Source: Lytechinus pictus
Taxonomy: Eukaryota; Echinodermata; Echinoidea; Temnopleuroida; Toxopneustidae
NCBI RefSeq assembly: GCF_037042905.1
Contig: NW_026974140.1
Coordinates: 13,465,001-13,529,000, forward strand
DNA length: 64,000 nt
Direction: 5' to 3'
The notes below the pieces were generated by a model. That model made no database searches, was not told the origin of the DNA, and worked only from the letters and a program-made list of their open reading frames with translations. A program made the translations under genes and the position numbers. Shown one piece after another: positions 15,701 through 30,700 of this stretch (its first letter is position 1; every line of letters starts with the position of its first letter).

Positions 15701-18700
15701 GGCTCGCGCTTCGCGCCCACATCATTTATTTTTTAGGAAGGCACTCACTTTGTTTTGGTTACAACTTGTGCTTATAATGTTCAATTTTCAGGTTTAAATG
15801 TCACAAATCTTCAGCTCGCGCTTTCCGCTCGCATCAAAGGTACACATTATGTTCTTGGTTTCAAACTGCTTAGAATATCCAGTTTTCAGGTTGAAATATT
15901 ACAAATTTTCGGCTCGCCGCGCTTCGCATCAATTATTATTTATTAAGACACACAATTAAGTTCTTGGGTTAAAAAAGTGCTTAGAATGTCCAGTTTTCTG
16001 GTTGGAATATCGCGCTCGCGTCCATTCTTCAATTAGATGCACATCTTTTTCATAACAAAATTGCTCGGAATGTTTGATTTTCATGTCTTATTAGTCATGT
16101 TAGTACAAGCAATGTCTAGAATTTATAGCTCGCGATTTGCGCTCTTAACACCTCGCAAGAATGCTCTTTTAACAATAATTTGCGCGATTTGACCAAAAAG
16201 CGGCGAGTTTCACAACTTCAGATTTGAAAATGTTCAAACTGCTTGCTTGCTACGCTCGCTCCCGGAAAAATAAAGCCTAAATAGATATTTTATCAATCAG
16301 AAAAGACTTTAAAAAGGTTTTGCTCAATTTAATTACTACAAAACGCACAACTACTTAACACAGATGATAATCTCATGGTGAAAATATAAGTTTGCATAAA
16401 AAATGCAATTTTTTGCATATAAGTGCCTTTTTTCGCTTTGTCCCCCCCCCCAAAAAAAAAAAAAAAAAAAAAAATTGAAAATATGTTCCGTCGCCTATGA
16501 TTCCGTCACCTATGGCACTCGCTGGTATTTGAATATATCATCATTTACACCCTCTCAAAGAAAACAGACTTACTTTTGCCCTTTATTTTGCCCACAATGG
16601 AACTTACAGGAAAGCATATCAAACAGGATGCAAATGGAGGTCTATTCAGCCGGACGTTATTATACGCTTTGGAGTTTGGATTCTTGTTTGCCTAGAAAAC
16701 GTAAAGTATTTCAAGAGTTTTTATATTTTCATTACATCTTTGTCCTTATTTCTCTATATCCGTAGCTCTACCATGCGCGTATTCGGGGGCGCCAAAATAG
16801 GGAGAAAAGGGAAGGAAAGAAAAGGGGTTGACGAATTGCTGTTTGACATGGGGGGGGGGGGGTGGATGCGCCGAATTGATGTTCAACCTAGAGTATGTAT
16901 ATAGCGGGTGCCGAATTTATGTTTTGCTTAGGGGCGCCGAATTGATGTTCGACCTAGGATGTGCCAAATTGATCTTCATCCTAGGGGGGGGGGGGCGAAT
17001 TAATGTTTTACCTCGGGGCGCCGTATAGATGTTCGACATAGGGGCACCGAAGGGCACCGAAATGATGTTTAACCTTGGGGATGGGGCGCCGAATAATTAT
17101 TTTTCCTATATACGGTTGTCGAGTTGCTGTTTGACATATAGGGGCGCCGAATTGATGTTCAACCTAGGGGGTGCCGAATGGATATTCACCACACGCCAAT
17201 TTGATATTTGTCTCGGTGCATCAAATTCAGGTTCAATTTACCTAGGGAGGGGAGGGGGTGCCAAACTCATGTTTGCTCCCATCAATTACCAATCATGTTC
17301 ATGATTACCAAAAGTGCCTAGAAAGTCCTAATTTTAGATCAGAATATAAAAACAAATTCATCCTACTCTTCGCATTAATTGTTTAGTAAGGTGGCGATCC
17401 TGTTCATGGTAAGATAAGTGCTTAGAATGTCTGACTTTGTATCAAAATATATAGATTTTTATTCAGCTCGCGCTTCGCGCTCGCATAAACTGTTTTGTTA
17501 CTGATCATCCTTTTCATGATAACCGAAAATGCTTACTCAAATGTCCAAATTTTAGGTAAGAATATGAAAAAAATTTCATCTCGCTCTTTGCGGACGCATC
17601 AATGTTAAGTTAGATGACAATCCTGTTCATGATTACCAAAAGTGCTTAGAAAGTCCACATTTTAGGTCAAAATATCAATCACTTTTTAAGCTCGCGCTTC
17701 GCACTCGCACAAATTTACGAGGTCAGAATATCAAAAAATTTGAACTCGCGCTTAGCGCTCGCATTAATTATTTAGCTATATACCCATCCTGTTCATGGTT
17801 ATAAAAAGTGCTTATGATGTCCAGTGTTGGATTGGGAATTCAAAAATTGTCAGTTCGCACTTCGTGATCGCATAAAATGTTGATAGATACTCATCCTGTT
17901 CTTGATTGCCAAAAGTGCTCATAGATTTTTTTCCCCTCAAATTTTAGGTCAGAATATAAAAAAAATTCAGCTCACGTTTCGCGCTCGTATCAATAATAAT
18001 TGTTTAAATAATTCATATACATATCATGTTCACGGTTGCAAAAAGCGTAGAATGTTTGATCGGAAAACAGATGAAAATATCTCCCTCCCCTATTGGCGAA
18101 AGCTGGATCTAGCCCCGGTTAAGAAATTACAGCTCCCGCACATAATTTTAGTATGGTCTACCACTCTGATGAAAAGTTGAACTAAATTGAAACCCCAAAA
18201 CGCTTAAAAATTCTATGCTTTCTGGTCGCATTTATTCTTTTCAAGAAGTGGATACAACTTTGATCTTTTTTTACATGGACACACTATGGACACATTAAAA
18301 AAAATGGTCTTCGATTGCCTTTTTCACGTGGTTGTGGAATAAGACAATTCAAAATGCATTTAGGCACTTTGATTGCCTGAGTGGTCGGGTCGGGGTGCAA
18401 TTTTCCGAAAAGTTCACAGGGGCGCAAAAATAGTGACCCCCTCGTGGTGCAAAATCCTGGATATGCGCATGTCCGTCGGGCATCGTTTCCACTTTTGTAC
18501 CTCTTTATCTATACCGGTGTGATACTATATAAGTCCATGGATCAGTTTACTTCCATTTCGTCTGATGCCAAATCGTCAAATTGCCAACTCGCCTACTATC
18601 ATTAAAGTCTACCATAATTATGTTCATCCACTATCGTCTAGTAACCAGTTGGTCCAATAGCCATTCAGTCCATATGCCATTTGGTCTAATTGGACAACGT

Positions 18701-21700
18701 GCTATTGTGCAAAATGAATGAAAATGAATTGGATACTGGACCAAATAGTTGTTCGACGAAATATTGATGGACGGAATGGATATGGACTAAATTAAATCAG
18801 ACCATGTGGTGAGTGCAAGTTGGCACTTGGCAGTCGACGACTTGGCAATTTACCAATGGACCTACTAGGCCACTAAATTGAACTTGTCCGAGTGTGCCAT
18901 AACGCCTAAACTGCAGGCTTTCTCATATCCGATACCCCCCCCCCCATCCCCGCCGCCCCAAGAAAGGGAAGGGGGGCATGGAGGAGAGAGAAGAAATAAA
19001 GAAAGAAGTAGATTGTTGAAAGGGAATCAAAATAATATGAATCAAAGGGAATGTAAACGCAATATCATACTCTGTTTGAATCGCTTCTCTTTCATGGAAT
19101 TTATATTTTGAATAGATCGTTTCATTTCAGTCTTTCTCATTATTTTACTTTCAACCCTGTATTTCATCAGCTTTACTATCAAAAGCCTGCGTAGCGAATT
19201 ACAAAACGTCCCATCCTTGTTTCACCACCCATGACATTACGTAATTATCATTTTATTATTATCATGTAATGAAATTCATACTGTGTTTACACGCTGCATC
19301 TGCTGTCAGTTTGACTACCTTGTAAATATTTATTTACAAGGTAAAGCTTATTTCCAAGGTAATATTTATTTACAAGGTAAAGCCTATTTCCCCACTGGAA
19401 AATAGCTTTAGAGCTTTCGTGGGTCATCCTGTGTAAGCCTGTTGTTTTTAATGCTACTGTATATATATTATGGTGACTTGCGAAATAAAATCAATCAATC
19501 AATATTTTTTGACGATATCCAGTTGAAATCAGTGGCGTTCAAAATAATGGGGAAGGATTGGGGCTATATGGATTCCCAAATTTGTCACGGCCAATACAAA
19601 AAGAAAGCGAGAAGGGGAACTAATATCTGAATATTATGTCAAAATCTATCACCGATAAAAAATGATTTGTGCCCGACACATATATCTGGCCCCTTAATTC
19701 ATATATTTTACGTTTATTATTTACGCCAATAGTTCAAGCAAGGTTCCTAACATCTTTCTGTATTTTTCGATGTTTACACAATTCCTAGCCTTGGGTTGGG
19801 GGTTGTGTGTATTCCTTATGTTCGCATTTTTTAATGTTATTTTTCTATTTATTTCAATATTATCCTCTCCAACTTTATTATGGTATGACTATTCAAGGAA
19901 TTATAATTACTCGTTTGCTTGCATGCTCCATGACCGCTTTGCCTTCACTCCGGGGGGGGGGGGGGGGGGGCACTTACATTGACGAGTGGATACCATGCGC
20001 GACCCCAAAAACACGTAAAAAGGATGTCTTTTTGTCAAAAACACAAAAATATTTAAAAAAGGGTATCTATGTTGCTAGGAAAGCTACGTGTTTAGGGTAA
20101 TATTTTCGGGGATGATGAAACAAAATTAAAATGTTTTATAAAGGATGTCCTTTTTGCCCCAACACTACGTGTTGAGAGTCCGACTTGCGCGAGTTGTGGA
20201 AGGTGCATGGGGCCGTACTAAACCAAAATAATGATGTGTAAAGGTAAAACCAACGACCGACGGACCCGACATAACAATAAAATATCGCTGTACTTGTTTA
20301 GGGGTTCATTTCGGGAATACTTGCCAAGAGTATCGTTTTGTTTCCAATACTTGTTAAGGGTCGGTTTGAGACGCCAATACTTGTTAAGGGGTGCAGTTTG
20401 AGAATATGGAAAATACGTGTTTGGGTGCTTTTCGAGACCCCATGGTCGCGCATGGTATCCACTCGTCAATGGAAGTGCCCCCCCCCCCCGGCCTTCACTT
20501 CTCTCAGTGCGTATTCAGAACTATTACTGTATTCTCATTGATCCCCCTGGAGTTGTAAAAAACCCATAAAGGCAAAATATTATATTTTCATCGGCAGCAC
20601 ATGTGCATTAATTACATCATCATAAATTAAGTACATCAGGGTCCATGATCAGAAAAAGCGTATACCCATTAAACCTCGCCAGATGGGGCTTGCCCCAAAA
20701 TAACAATTTTATTTTTGTCTCGTTTCGAAATTTCATTTTTATTTTGGCTGCTATATGCTTCAAGCTCATATTTGCTTACTGTATATAGTTTGCCTATGCA
20801 TTTTACTCATTATATATATATTTTTTTATATATTGTATTTCTCCAGTCACTACATATACGATTGTCACTTGTATTATGATCATGTCTCAAGCATTGTAAA
20901 TTTGTTTTGTATATTATTCCAATAAATGCAAAAAAATCCTGCAAAAAAAGCCACATCACCACATAGTTGAACCATTCCAACTATTTATACGATCAATACG
21001 ATCGCCTCGACTGATCTGATACGATTAATTATTCCGCGATTATAATTACGGCCCTTGGAACCGGGGGTGCAAAGCACCCCCAAGATTTTACAATGGGGTG
21101 CGGAGTGCATTATTTTCCATGTAGGCAGCTCCCCCTGGAATTCTGGTATAGGTGTCGAATTGGATAAATGTAGGAAAATTACCAACATTTTGTATTGGAA
21201 CCTTTTTTAATGTTTTTCTTTTGCTTTGTCAAATTTTCCTCAGCACCGCCACCAAAAAAAAAATCGTGACAGTGTGAACTTGGCACTTTTTTTTCAATCA
21301 TAAAAAATGATTATATTATTTTCCCGCATGAGTTTTGAAATATTGACACGTACGCCAGAATCTCTTTGGTCCTAATATGAAGCATAAATTTCCACGTCTA
21401 TAAAACAACAGTTATCATTCAATTTTCCTATAGTTATAGCAGGGAAATGGGAGTTACAATTCCATTGATAAATAAGTCTAAAATGTTATGCCAATCAAGA
21501 TGCAAGTCCCGGATGCAAGTAATGTCTTTGTCCTGCTCATGTCGCAGTCATTCACATTTTTTCAACGGTTGAACTGCTCGTGCACACTCTGTATGCGTAT
21601 AGGCCTTTCCCGGAGGCCTTTCTTCCTCTCATTTGTTGCTATAAAATTTCATCTTTTTATCAATTCTTTCTACTTGTTTACTGTCTATGAAGGGGTAGCA

Positions 21701-24700
21701 AGTTGATCTCCCATGGGGTGCCCCTATCTATTGCTGCATCATTTGTATCCATTTCTCTTTGACCATCCATTTCTTGGGAAAATACATCAATTGGATGATC
21801 CATTTATATATGCCTATCCATCCATTCTTTCAGTCATCCATCCACCGGTCGTGCTGATGGTTTGATTATAGCATGGACCTAATAGGTCCATGATTGTATA
21901 AAGTATAAAGCGCCCTACTATATCATTATAGGCTACCCCCACCCCCTCCCCATACTACATAAAAACTCGGCGACCCATGTACACATTTCAAAGCAGACGT
22001 AATGTACATGCACAATTCCCTTGTACATGTTGCACCTTGCTGCTTCTCCAGGTTTGCTTAGTCTTCTTTCACATACGTTGTTGCACTTTGCCCCACGGCG
22101 TGCCTTGTAAAGTTCTGTTGTAAGACTCTACATGCTGGTCGGCCCTGGAAATCACAACTCTGAAGCACGTGCACCGCGCAATACTCAACTTCTCATTTTT
22201 CCATATCTCGATGCAAGCTTTCTTGTGTGGATGCAAAAATAAGAGTTTTCCCAGAAATCTTGTCCCTGACGTCATGTCTGCCCCCCTCATTTTTTTACTC
22301 ATGACGCCTTTACTCTGCTTGTTCGACCTTGAGCCGTTGGTCCCCTGGTTGCTTGCTCACAGGCATTCGTGCTTTCTTAGCAGTCAGGTAAAAACCTCGG
22401 CAACAGAAATAACAGAAATTAGCAACTTGATGCGTACGTTGGTCACATTCATGCTATCACGGTCTACACAATGTAGACTACACGTACGTACTTCGCATCA
22501 ACAGGTTTCTCAGCTCACCTTTTGACCTCGCGAGTTCAATCTAAACAAACGAAGAGTAGTCAAGTGTTGCATTGGGATTGTATCTTCGTTATGTTTTACT
22601 ATAGGCCTATATTTAACCCCGCATTGGGGTTGCATCTTCGTTATGTTTTACTATAGGCCTATATTTAACCCCGCATTGGGGTTGCATATTCGTTATGTTT
22701 TACTATAGGCCTATATGATTGCATCTTCGTTATGTTTTACTATAGGCCTATATTTAACCCCGTATTAAACAAACCCTGTTTTATATCGTAGAACCTGCTC
22801 TGAAAGTAATCGTTTTTCTCTTCGCCCTTTCCCTTCATGCTTGGCTGTAGACAGAATGGTGGTGGCCGTCTGTTTAGAGTTTTAAATATTTTTGGTCTAA
22901 CTTTTTTTTCCAATTTCTCCTCTGTACTTTGCGAGTGGATCTAAATAATCTGAAACTGACTGAAACATTCAGGAAAGATAAAAAAACACCAAAATATCAA
23001 ATTAGGGTATGTTGTATCCATATCCCTTTATGATGGCTCTCCTGATTCTCTTTCACCAATCCACTTCTTTCTTTCTTCTCTCTCCTCCCTCCCCCTTTCC
23101 TTTGGGGAGGGCCAAGGAGTCAGTATACAGAGTTCCCGTATATGTATCACGCCAAGCTATACATGAAGGGAAAGGTGCATAAAAGAGCTACAATCCACAT
23201 GAATAAAGATCAAACTCGGAACTCGGCCCTTGCCCATCTCTGGGATTCTCGTATCTCTTTTAGTCTTGGAGTACTTTCAGATTCATGACATAAGAGTCCG
23301 AAAGTAAGCCGTATTGGGCAATCCTTTGCTTCGTCATTCACGTCAGATAATCAACGTGTCTGAATCCTTTTTCACGCGTACGATACATTTATGGATATAG
23401 CTCAATATAGTATTCTTATCCTGTGTGTGCTATCGCAAATAGTGGATTATATCTGAAACTAATGCAGAGCGCAAGCATGTCGCTAGCCGCCTAGCATCGG
23501 CTCATTGAGCTTGCACGCACCGTTCGATGTTTGCTTTCTACTCAGCTACACACACAGAGTACTGCACTTTGTTGATACGGGGATTTCTTGATACTGCGCA
23601 TGCGCCATGACGTATTTCATCAATATGCATGAGTCGTAATGAATATGCATGATTCGAACGGTGTTCTAATATCAATTTATTTTTTAACCCGAGAGGGCGT
23701 CAACAAGAAAGTTCCAAGGCATATCGATTAACCGATAATTGTTATAATATATGTTTCACCCCTCAATATCATGAGAATATAAAAGTTATGCAAGTTTCTT
23801 TTCCGTGATAAAATAGAGCAATAATATAGGTATTTAATGAATGTAATAATTTCAAAATTGATTCATTGCCCTTGTCTGAGATCAACCAATCATACACTAT
23901 ACCTTTAATGGAGATTTTTTTCCATGACAATTCCCATTTCTCAAACAACATTAATTTCATCTGCATATTCACTTACTGAAATAACACCAATCATGTTTCC
24001 TTTTGGACTGGTATCCTGGTCACTGGTCCTAGATGGAGAGGTCTTATCCTTGACCGGTAGATCTGAGATGGTCACTAGGTCTGGACTTTGAATGAGTGAC
24101 CTCAGAGGGATACTGGCTACTCCCAATATTGTTGGCTAAAATGAAATGAGAGTAATAAGAAGTAGATTAACAAGCTGTCTCTGAGTACAAAGTGATCTCA
24201 ATTTTGGTTATGATGAATGAACATAAGATAAATTTGTATAGTGCAGCCATTATTTAAATGAATACTCTACTGCGCTTTGAAATAAAACTATTTTGTTATA
24301 CTACAAAAACTGAAACAATCTACTTAACACTTCCCTGCCCAGGTGAGTCTTCAATAATGATTTGAAAGCAAGATTAGAATGGGACTTCTATTGTAATTGA
24401 AATTAGTTCCATAGTTTAGGAGCTGCAAAGTTGATTGTGCAATCTCCAAGAGTTGCTTTTGATTAAGTATATAAGGTAATTCGATTGGAACTTTATAAGT
24501 TATGTGAGGTTGGTTGTATTTAAAGGGAAATAAATTCTGGCAGGTAATTAGGAACTTCGACATTCAGGTGATTGATGATCTTTACTTACATGTTTATCAC
24601 CTGCAACCTTGGAGTAGACCTTGAAGACAAGGAGTTGCTTCCACCATCGGTCAACTGCTTGACCATCAAACTGGACAGGAAACACTGACCGATGTCCAAA

Positions 24701-27700
24701 GATTACTTCCTTGCCAGATAATTTCTTAGAGACCACTCGCATCAGTTCTGTTGCCATGGCGCCGGTTGCTGTTCCATTCCTACCATTTGATGCCTCACTG
24801 ACTGGGAACTGGTACTCCACAAAATAAGTTCTAAAATAGAGTGCATATAGGGGCCACACATGACAAACCTTAATCAACATTATGATTTTCATTTCCCTTT
24901 CACATGACATATATCTTTGTTAATTTTAATCAAAAACATCCTAGATAATTGTTAGAATGATCAATATCTTAAATAGAGTAGAAGTAAAATATCATGAATA
25001 CATGTAAGGGCTATCTCTGTTCATTGCTGGTCCAAAATCGTGGGCCTACTGCCATCAGTATGGTAAACATTGCCCTTTGGTCCATTGTAATATAGCATTG
25101 GTCAAGTGTCTGCAAGGGATTAGATCATCATGTATGAAGGATATGTACTTACATCTTTTTCTGTGTTAATGGTCTTGGAGGTTTGCCCTTGATCCCTGTA
25201 GATCCTCCCTTCCCTGTCCGAACAGGGATTCGGCTAGTTGGTTCTGATCGGAGAGTAAGCTTATCAAGGGTTACCCTAGCAACATGGACACGTCCAAGAA
25301 GTGTCAGTCTCTCTACACTCAGACCAGTTGCAGGGTCAGTCTCACTATGACCTTTAAAACAAACAAAACAAACCAAGGTATGATATTCAAAGTAGAGCTA
25401 ATTCCTTTATCTTACTGATTATTCTTAGTTGACTTAACTAATACAGGCTACTGAAATCTTGATTCTGATTGACTAAAAGCAAATTTTTTATAAAGCATCT
25501 CCTTCAATTAGTCCTGGATGACTCTGCTGAGCAGAGGTATACACAAACTCTATATTCACAATAGACCAAATCTGGGGTCACCTTCAAGCAAAAACTGAAG
25601 AAAAAATCATTATGTTTAGCCATCCCATGTCATTTTAAGGACATAGTGGGTTTTACTTAAGGAAAATAAAATATTAATTTAATTCTATATTTTAAAATAA
25701 TATCAATAAAAGATTAAATTACCTGGCTCTATACTTTTTTACACACTGCCAGAGTAAAATTTATGATAACCAATATTGGAGGATATACAAAAATAATTAA
25801 AGTAATAAATGGTGACCCAAAAAAAAAAGAATATAGAGCAATAATCTCACACAATAGAATGGAAACAATATTACCTCTATGATGATAAGCATCACGAGAC
25901 GAAGCAAGGGATAGGGACCCTGATGTTCTTGATTCACTCAATGATTGGCTGGTATCACCTCTCTCCTCCTCATCCTCCATCTCAATTCTTGATCTCCTTG
26001 AGTTATTATCATCTGCTGTATTAGGGTCTAAGTAACCATTACTGCTGGCATCTTCATGTGGCAGTCTTGGTGATGCAGTATCATTGGTCTTCCCTTGTTT
26101 GGTCCTCTTTGCCTGTTATTAAAAAAAATAAAAAATTTCCTCTCTTAAATTAGTAACTTATAACCATTTACTACCCAAAATTACACTTTATAATACATAA
26201 TTTCAAACAAGTACAGTGAATAAAAAATAATTATAGCTGTCACACATTAGTATTTTTAATTGATGTATAGGTTAAATTAAAAATCTAGGTTTTTTCGGAC
26301 CTTGCAATAAATAACAAAGATATTCAAGAAGAATGTAGTAGCTTGTTGAATTTGATGAGTCAATAACTATGTAAATCATTCACAATCTAATATGCTTGTT
26401 ACATTAAACATATACCAGGTATTATTATACAACCTTGAATTAAACTATGAATAGCAAATTAATTAGCTTTACTATACTTTACTTCTAACACTTATGTTTT
26501 TGAGGATCCATTTGGAGGATGCAGAATTATAATGTTGCTTGACATTGAGTAATAGTAAGGATGAAAAGTACAACTTACCTTATGAGGCTCATTATCATCA
26601 CTTGAATCTGAGTCTAGTAGATCAGCCAGACTCTCATTACTACTGCTTGCCTACACAGAAATGAATTGCATACAGAAAATACAAATTAAATCACTTCTTG
26701 TAACAGTGAACATGCCAGATAGCATTAAACAGAATTTACAAGGGCATGAAAATCATCTTGAGTAAGTTATTGCAAATAAATAATATCTGATATATAGAAT
26801 GAAAAAAAAACTCAGTTATTTTTCATTTTTTTAACCTATTTGCCCAATGGAACCAGCTGATCCCTGTACAAAGTCCATGGGAATCTCAGAATGTAGTAGC
26901 AAAAAAGGGATAAGGAGTTTGAGGTGGGCTGCTTTAAGAGGGGACGACCCAAAAACATGGAAGATGCAACACATTGAGCAAAGTGGACGAAGAGATATGA
27001 GCAATTGGTGCAGGTATGAGGTAAATCTTGCCACACCTGTTCAAAGAAAAAAAAAACAAATTCAAACTTTGGTTATTTCTACTACTTCTTTCACTGTTTC
27101 TTTTTCTATTCTCACACTTTCTTTCACTACCAAATTTTGTGATAAGCAACATGTTCATTCTTACCGCTCCTTTGTAGAAGAGTTCTTCCAGGATGCTGTT
27201 GTCATGGAGAGGATCCTCCTCCTCACTATAGACATCATCACTGTGAGATGATACACTCCCTGACTGATACGGGATAGATAATAGATAATAATGATAACAA
27301 TAATGCATCTTATAAAATGCCCATATCCACAATGGCGCTAATTGTCATTATTACCCAGGCCATAGCTGGCTACTTTCAAGGTGCATTGGTGTTTCAAGTA
27401 CTGAATTTTCCCTCCAGTTACCCATTTATTTCACCTGGGTAAAGTGCAGCATTATATGGATATATTTCCTCAAGTACTGATATATTTCTTACTGAAGGAA
27501 ATAACACCATGACTGGGATTTGAGCTTTTGACCCTCTGAATGAAAGGTAAGAGTAAGAACCACTAGACCACAACACTCCTACAATATTGCCTGTTTTTAT
27601 TCACTTCCTTTTTATCAAGACATAAATATCATTTGGTATGACATTGATCTACATGTGCTTCACTCAAAATCCAGGGGAAAAGGGATCCAAGTAGGAATTT

Positions 27701-30700
27701 ATTCCTGAAATGATTGCATTACACTGCCAGCTTCATGATTCAATGGGCATGTGGTCCCATTTGAAAGAAAAAATGTCGGTACAAATTGAGTAGATTGTTT
27801 ATATTTCACTGTTACCTCCTATAATCAGTGCAAATAATACATGAAGAACTGTTCATGAGATTTGTGTGGGGGTAATGTATTGTCTGAAAAGTTAAAAGTA
27901 AAAGAATTTAAATTCTTAACATGACAAGATGATTATTGGAAAATATATACACACAGGTAGAGTTAATGCAATACTTATCAATGCTAAACTGTCAACAAGA
28001 AATTGGTTGCCTACGAATCCCACAAGTGTACATTAAATAGTGGAGGTATATCCTACAACTTACATGTAAAGCTTTTAGGTTTTTAAGATCCTTAACATTT
28101 AGCACATCTCCCACAAGAAGTTCTACTGCTCTGTTCTCTGTATCTGCATCTTCTTCATCCACTAGGTTTCCAAGGGCAACAATAGGATCACCATCCCTGA
28201 CAGGAACTTCATCTTGCTCTCCTTGAAGGAGCTCACGAAAGAATTCACCAGTTGAACCTCTCCTAGGAGAAGACAGATGAAAAGAATTTTATCATAATAG
28301 GCAAAAGCTACTTCAATAATAATAACAAAGTTCTTGTATAGCACATATCACATTATGGCATAACATCCCTATGCGCTTCCAGTGGACTTGGGTCGTATTA
28401 CCCTGGCTCGAGCCCCGCAGCCTTTAATACAGCACAGAGGCATTTCAAGGAATAAATTCCTGCCAGGTACCCATTCACCTTACCTGGGTTGAGTGCAGCA
28501 CAATGTGGATGAATTCCTTGCTAAAGGAAATTACGCAATGGCTGGGATTCGAACCCACGATCCTGTTTCAAAGTCAGAAGACTAATCCACTGGGCCACAA
28601 CGCTGCACAATATAGATTCAGTTTTCATAATTGTGAATAAATTGTGTAAACATAAAAATGCATTTGTAGCATTTTCATGGATGTGTCATCGATGTATGTA
28701 ATAATATTCTAAAAGGAAAGGGATACAAGATAATTCATTTGGTCTTCACAAACAGGGTTAAATAGAAACTGAATTTTTAGGGGCATGAGTGACACAGGAT
28801 TATTTCAGTTCTTTGGACCTGCAATTAACAATCCAAAAGGAATGAACCAGACTCAAATCAAGGTCAGGGGTGGTATTCTGAAAACGTTCTTATCTTTGTT
28901 CTTATCTTTGTTCTTATCTCATTGAGATAAGAAGACGCTAAAATCATTGCAAATCGGTATTCTGAAAATCTTCTTAACGCGTTCTTATCTCTGTAAGGAC
29001 TGCCTCCTTCTTATCTTCAACACGCCCATTTTTAGGATATTACCAATCAAAATGCGCTTTATATTGGCAGTTTAACCAATAGAAGCGTTCCTTATGTCAA
29101 GAGAATATCATGGACACTGCGCATACACTGATTCTGGCGCATTGCGCGAAATAGGCATTTTATACGCAACAACGACTGATTATTATTTCGAGACACGTGC
29201 ACAAAATAAAGAAAGAAAGTAAAGAAAAAGGTAAAGAAAGCAATTACGAATAAAGACAGTAAGTAGGTAAGTAAGAAGACAGAAAAGGGTCAGAATGAAG
29301 CAGAAATTAAAAAAATAAAAGGAACAGAGCGGAAAACAATGAAAGAAAGAAAAGGTAAACGAAAGAAAGCAAGCAAAAAGAACTTAAAAGAAAATATAAA
29401 AATCTAAAGAAATAAAAAAGGAAAGAATACAAGAAAGAAAAAGGAGGAATGAATAGAATGATAATTAATGATAAAAAGATTGATAAAAAATTGAAGGAAA
29501 GATAAAGAAGGAAAAGGAAAGACACTTGAAGAATAAAGAAAAAGATTTTTAAAACTTAATAGAAAAAAGAGTAAAGAACAAACGAAATAAGAATGAGCGA
29601 AAATAGAATAAAGAAAGAAATAAAGAAAAAAGAAAGTAGGCCTAAATGAGGCACACATTTAGTGTGATAAAGCAGAAATTTAAAAAAATGAAAGAAAGAG
29701 CAAACGAACGAGCGAATAAAAAGAACAAAAAAATAAAATGAAAGAAATTAGAAGAGAAAGAAAACAGAAAAGAATGAGGGTAAAATAAAAAAAAATTGAG
29801 TGAAAGAGGAAAGAAAGAAAAAAAGGAACAAAGAAAATGAACAAAAAAATATATAAAAACGAAAGAATGAAAGAAAGAAAAAGAATGAAGAAATGAAAAG
29901 ATTGCAAAAAATAAAGTGAAGGGAGAAAGGAAAAGAAAGAAAGAGAGAAAAGGAAAAGAAAGAAAGAGAGAAAAGGGGAAAGAAAAAAAAGGGAAAAATT
30001 TAAAAGGGAAAATAAAAAAAGGAAGAAAAGTAAATAATAAATAAAATAACGCAAAAAATAAGAAAGAAGTTAAAAGATTTAAAGAAGAATGAAAGAAAGG
30101 AAGAGAGACAAACAGATAAAAATAAAGAAAAAGAGAAAATAAATAAATGAAATAAAGAAAGACAGAACGAAAGGAAGAATGAAGAAAGAAAGAAACAAAC
30201 AAACAAAGAAACAAAGAAAGAAAGAAAGAAAGAAAGAAAGACAAAAAAGAAAGAAAGAAAAAAGGGATAGAAAAAAGAGATGGGCAAAATAAAGGGTGAA
30301 TGAAAGAAAGGGTGGGAGGAATACTTGTTACTACCAGTGGCCATTGATTTTTAGCAAGAAAGAATGCGGACATCGTAAGATGTGATAACCCTCTAGCTAT
30401 CTTAAATATTATCATAAATATCGTAAAAAGATAAGAACGTTTTTAGAATACCACTTATCTTTATTTTGTTCTTATCTTTTAGCGCGCTTTTGTATCATAT
30501 GCGCGAATTATAAATTTACGCGCTCAGAATCGATGGAAAGCAAGATAAGAAAAAGATAAGAACAAAAGATAAGAACAAGATAAGAACGTTTTCAGAATAC
30601 CGCCCCAGGAGTCAGTTTGAAGGTAAAATCATTGGTAAATTGCCATTTGGTCTACACCCATTTGTCTACTTTCCATTTAGTCTCATCCCACATTGTCTAA

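Larger units (their letters stand above)
12843..23976 (-). other. C2CD3 intron 15, 11.1 kb, repeat-filled
   Basis: The exons on either side join in phase 0 within one conserved strand (GVIS then VSMELASDSKDF, vertebrate LKVTMELITDNKDF), so this is one intron rather than a gap between two genes. It holds inverted-end elements, CpG-core repeats, tandem arrays and retroelement tails, listed separately. I see no coding exon inside it. Confidence 0.85.

Noticed and set aside
16828..17304. Open frames with repeated AELMFNLGG words
   Set aside because: They reflect the tandem DNA repeat and are broken by G runs; no start context or homology.
12843..23976. Boundary between two separate C2-domain genes
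   Set aside because: Exons on both sides belong to one conserved C2CD3 strand and join in phase 0, so it is an intron.
28314..28608. Functional tRNA gene
   Set aside because: A and B boxes are present but the cloverleaf does not close and the unit has a SINE body and tail.
29642..30415. 257-codon open frame on the minus strand, Ser/Phe/Leu-rich
   Set aside because: It is the translation of the purine tract's complementary strand; composition is explained entirely by the (GAAA)n-like repeat.
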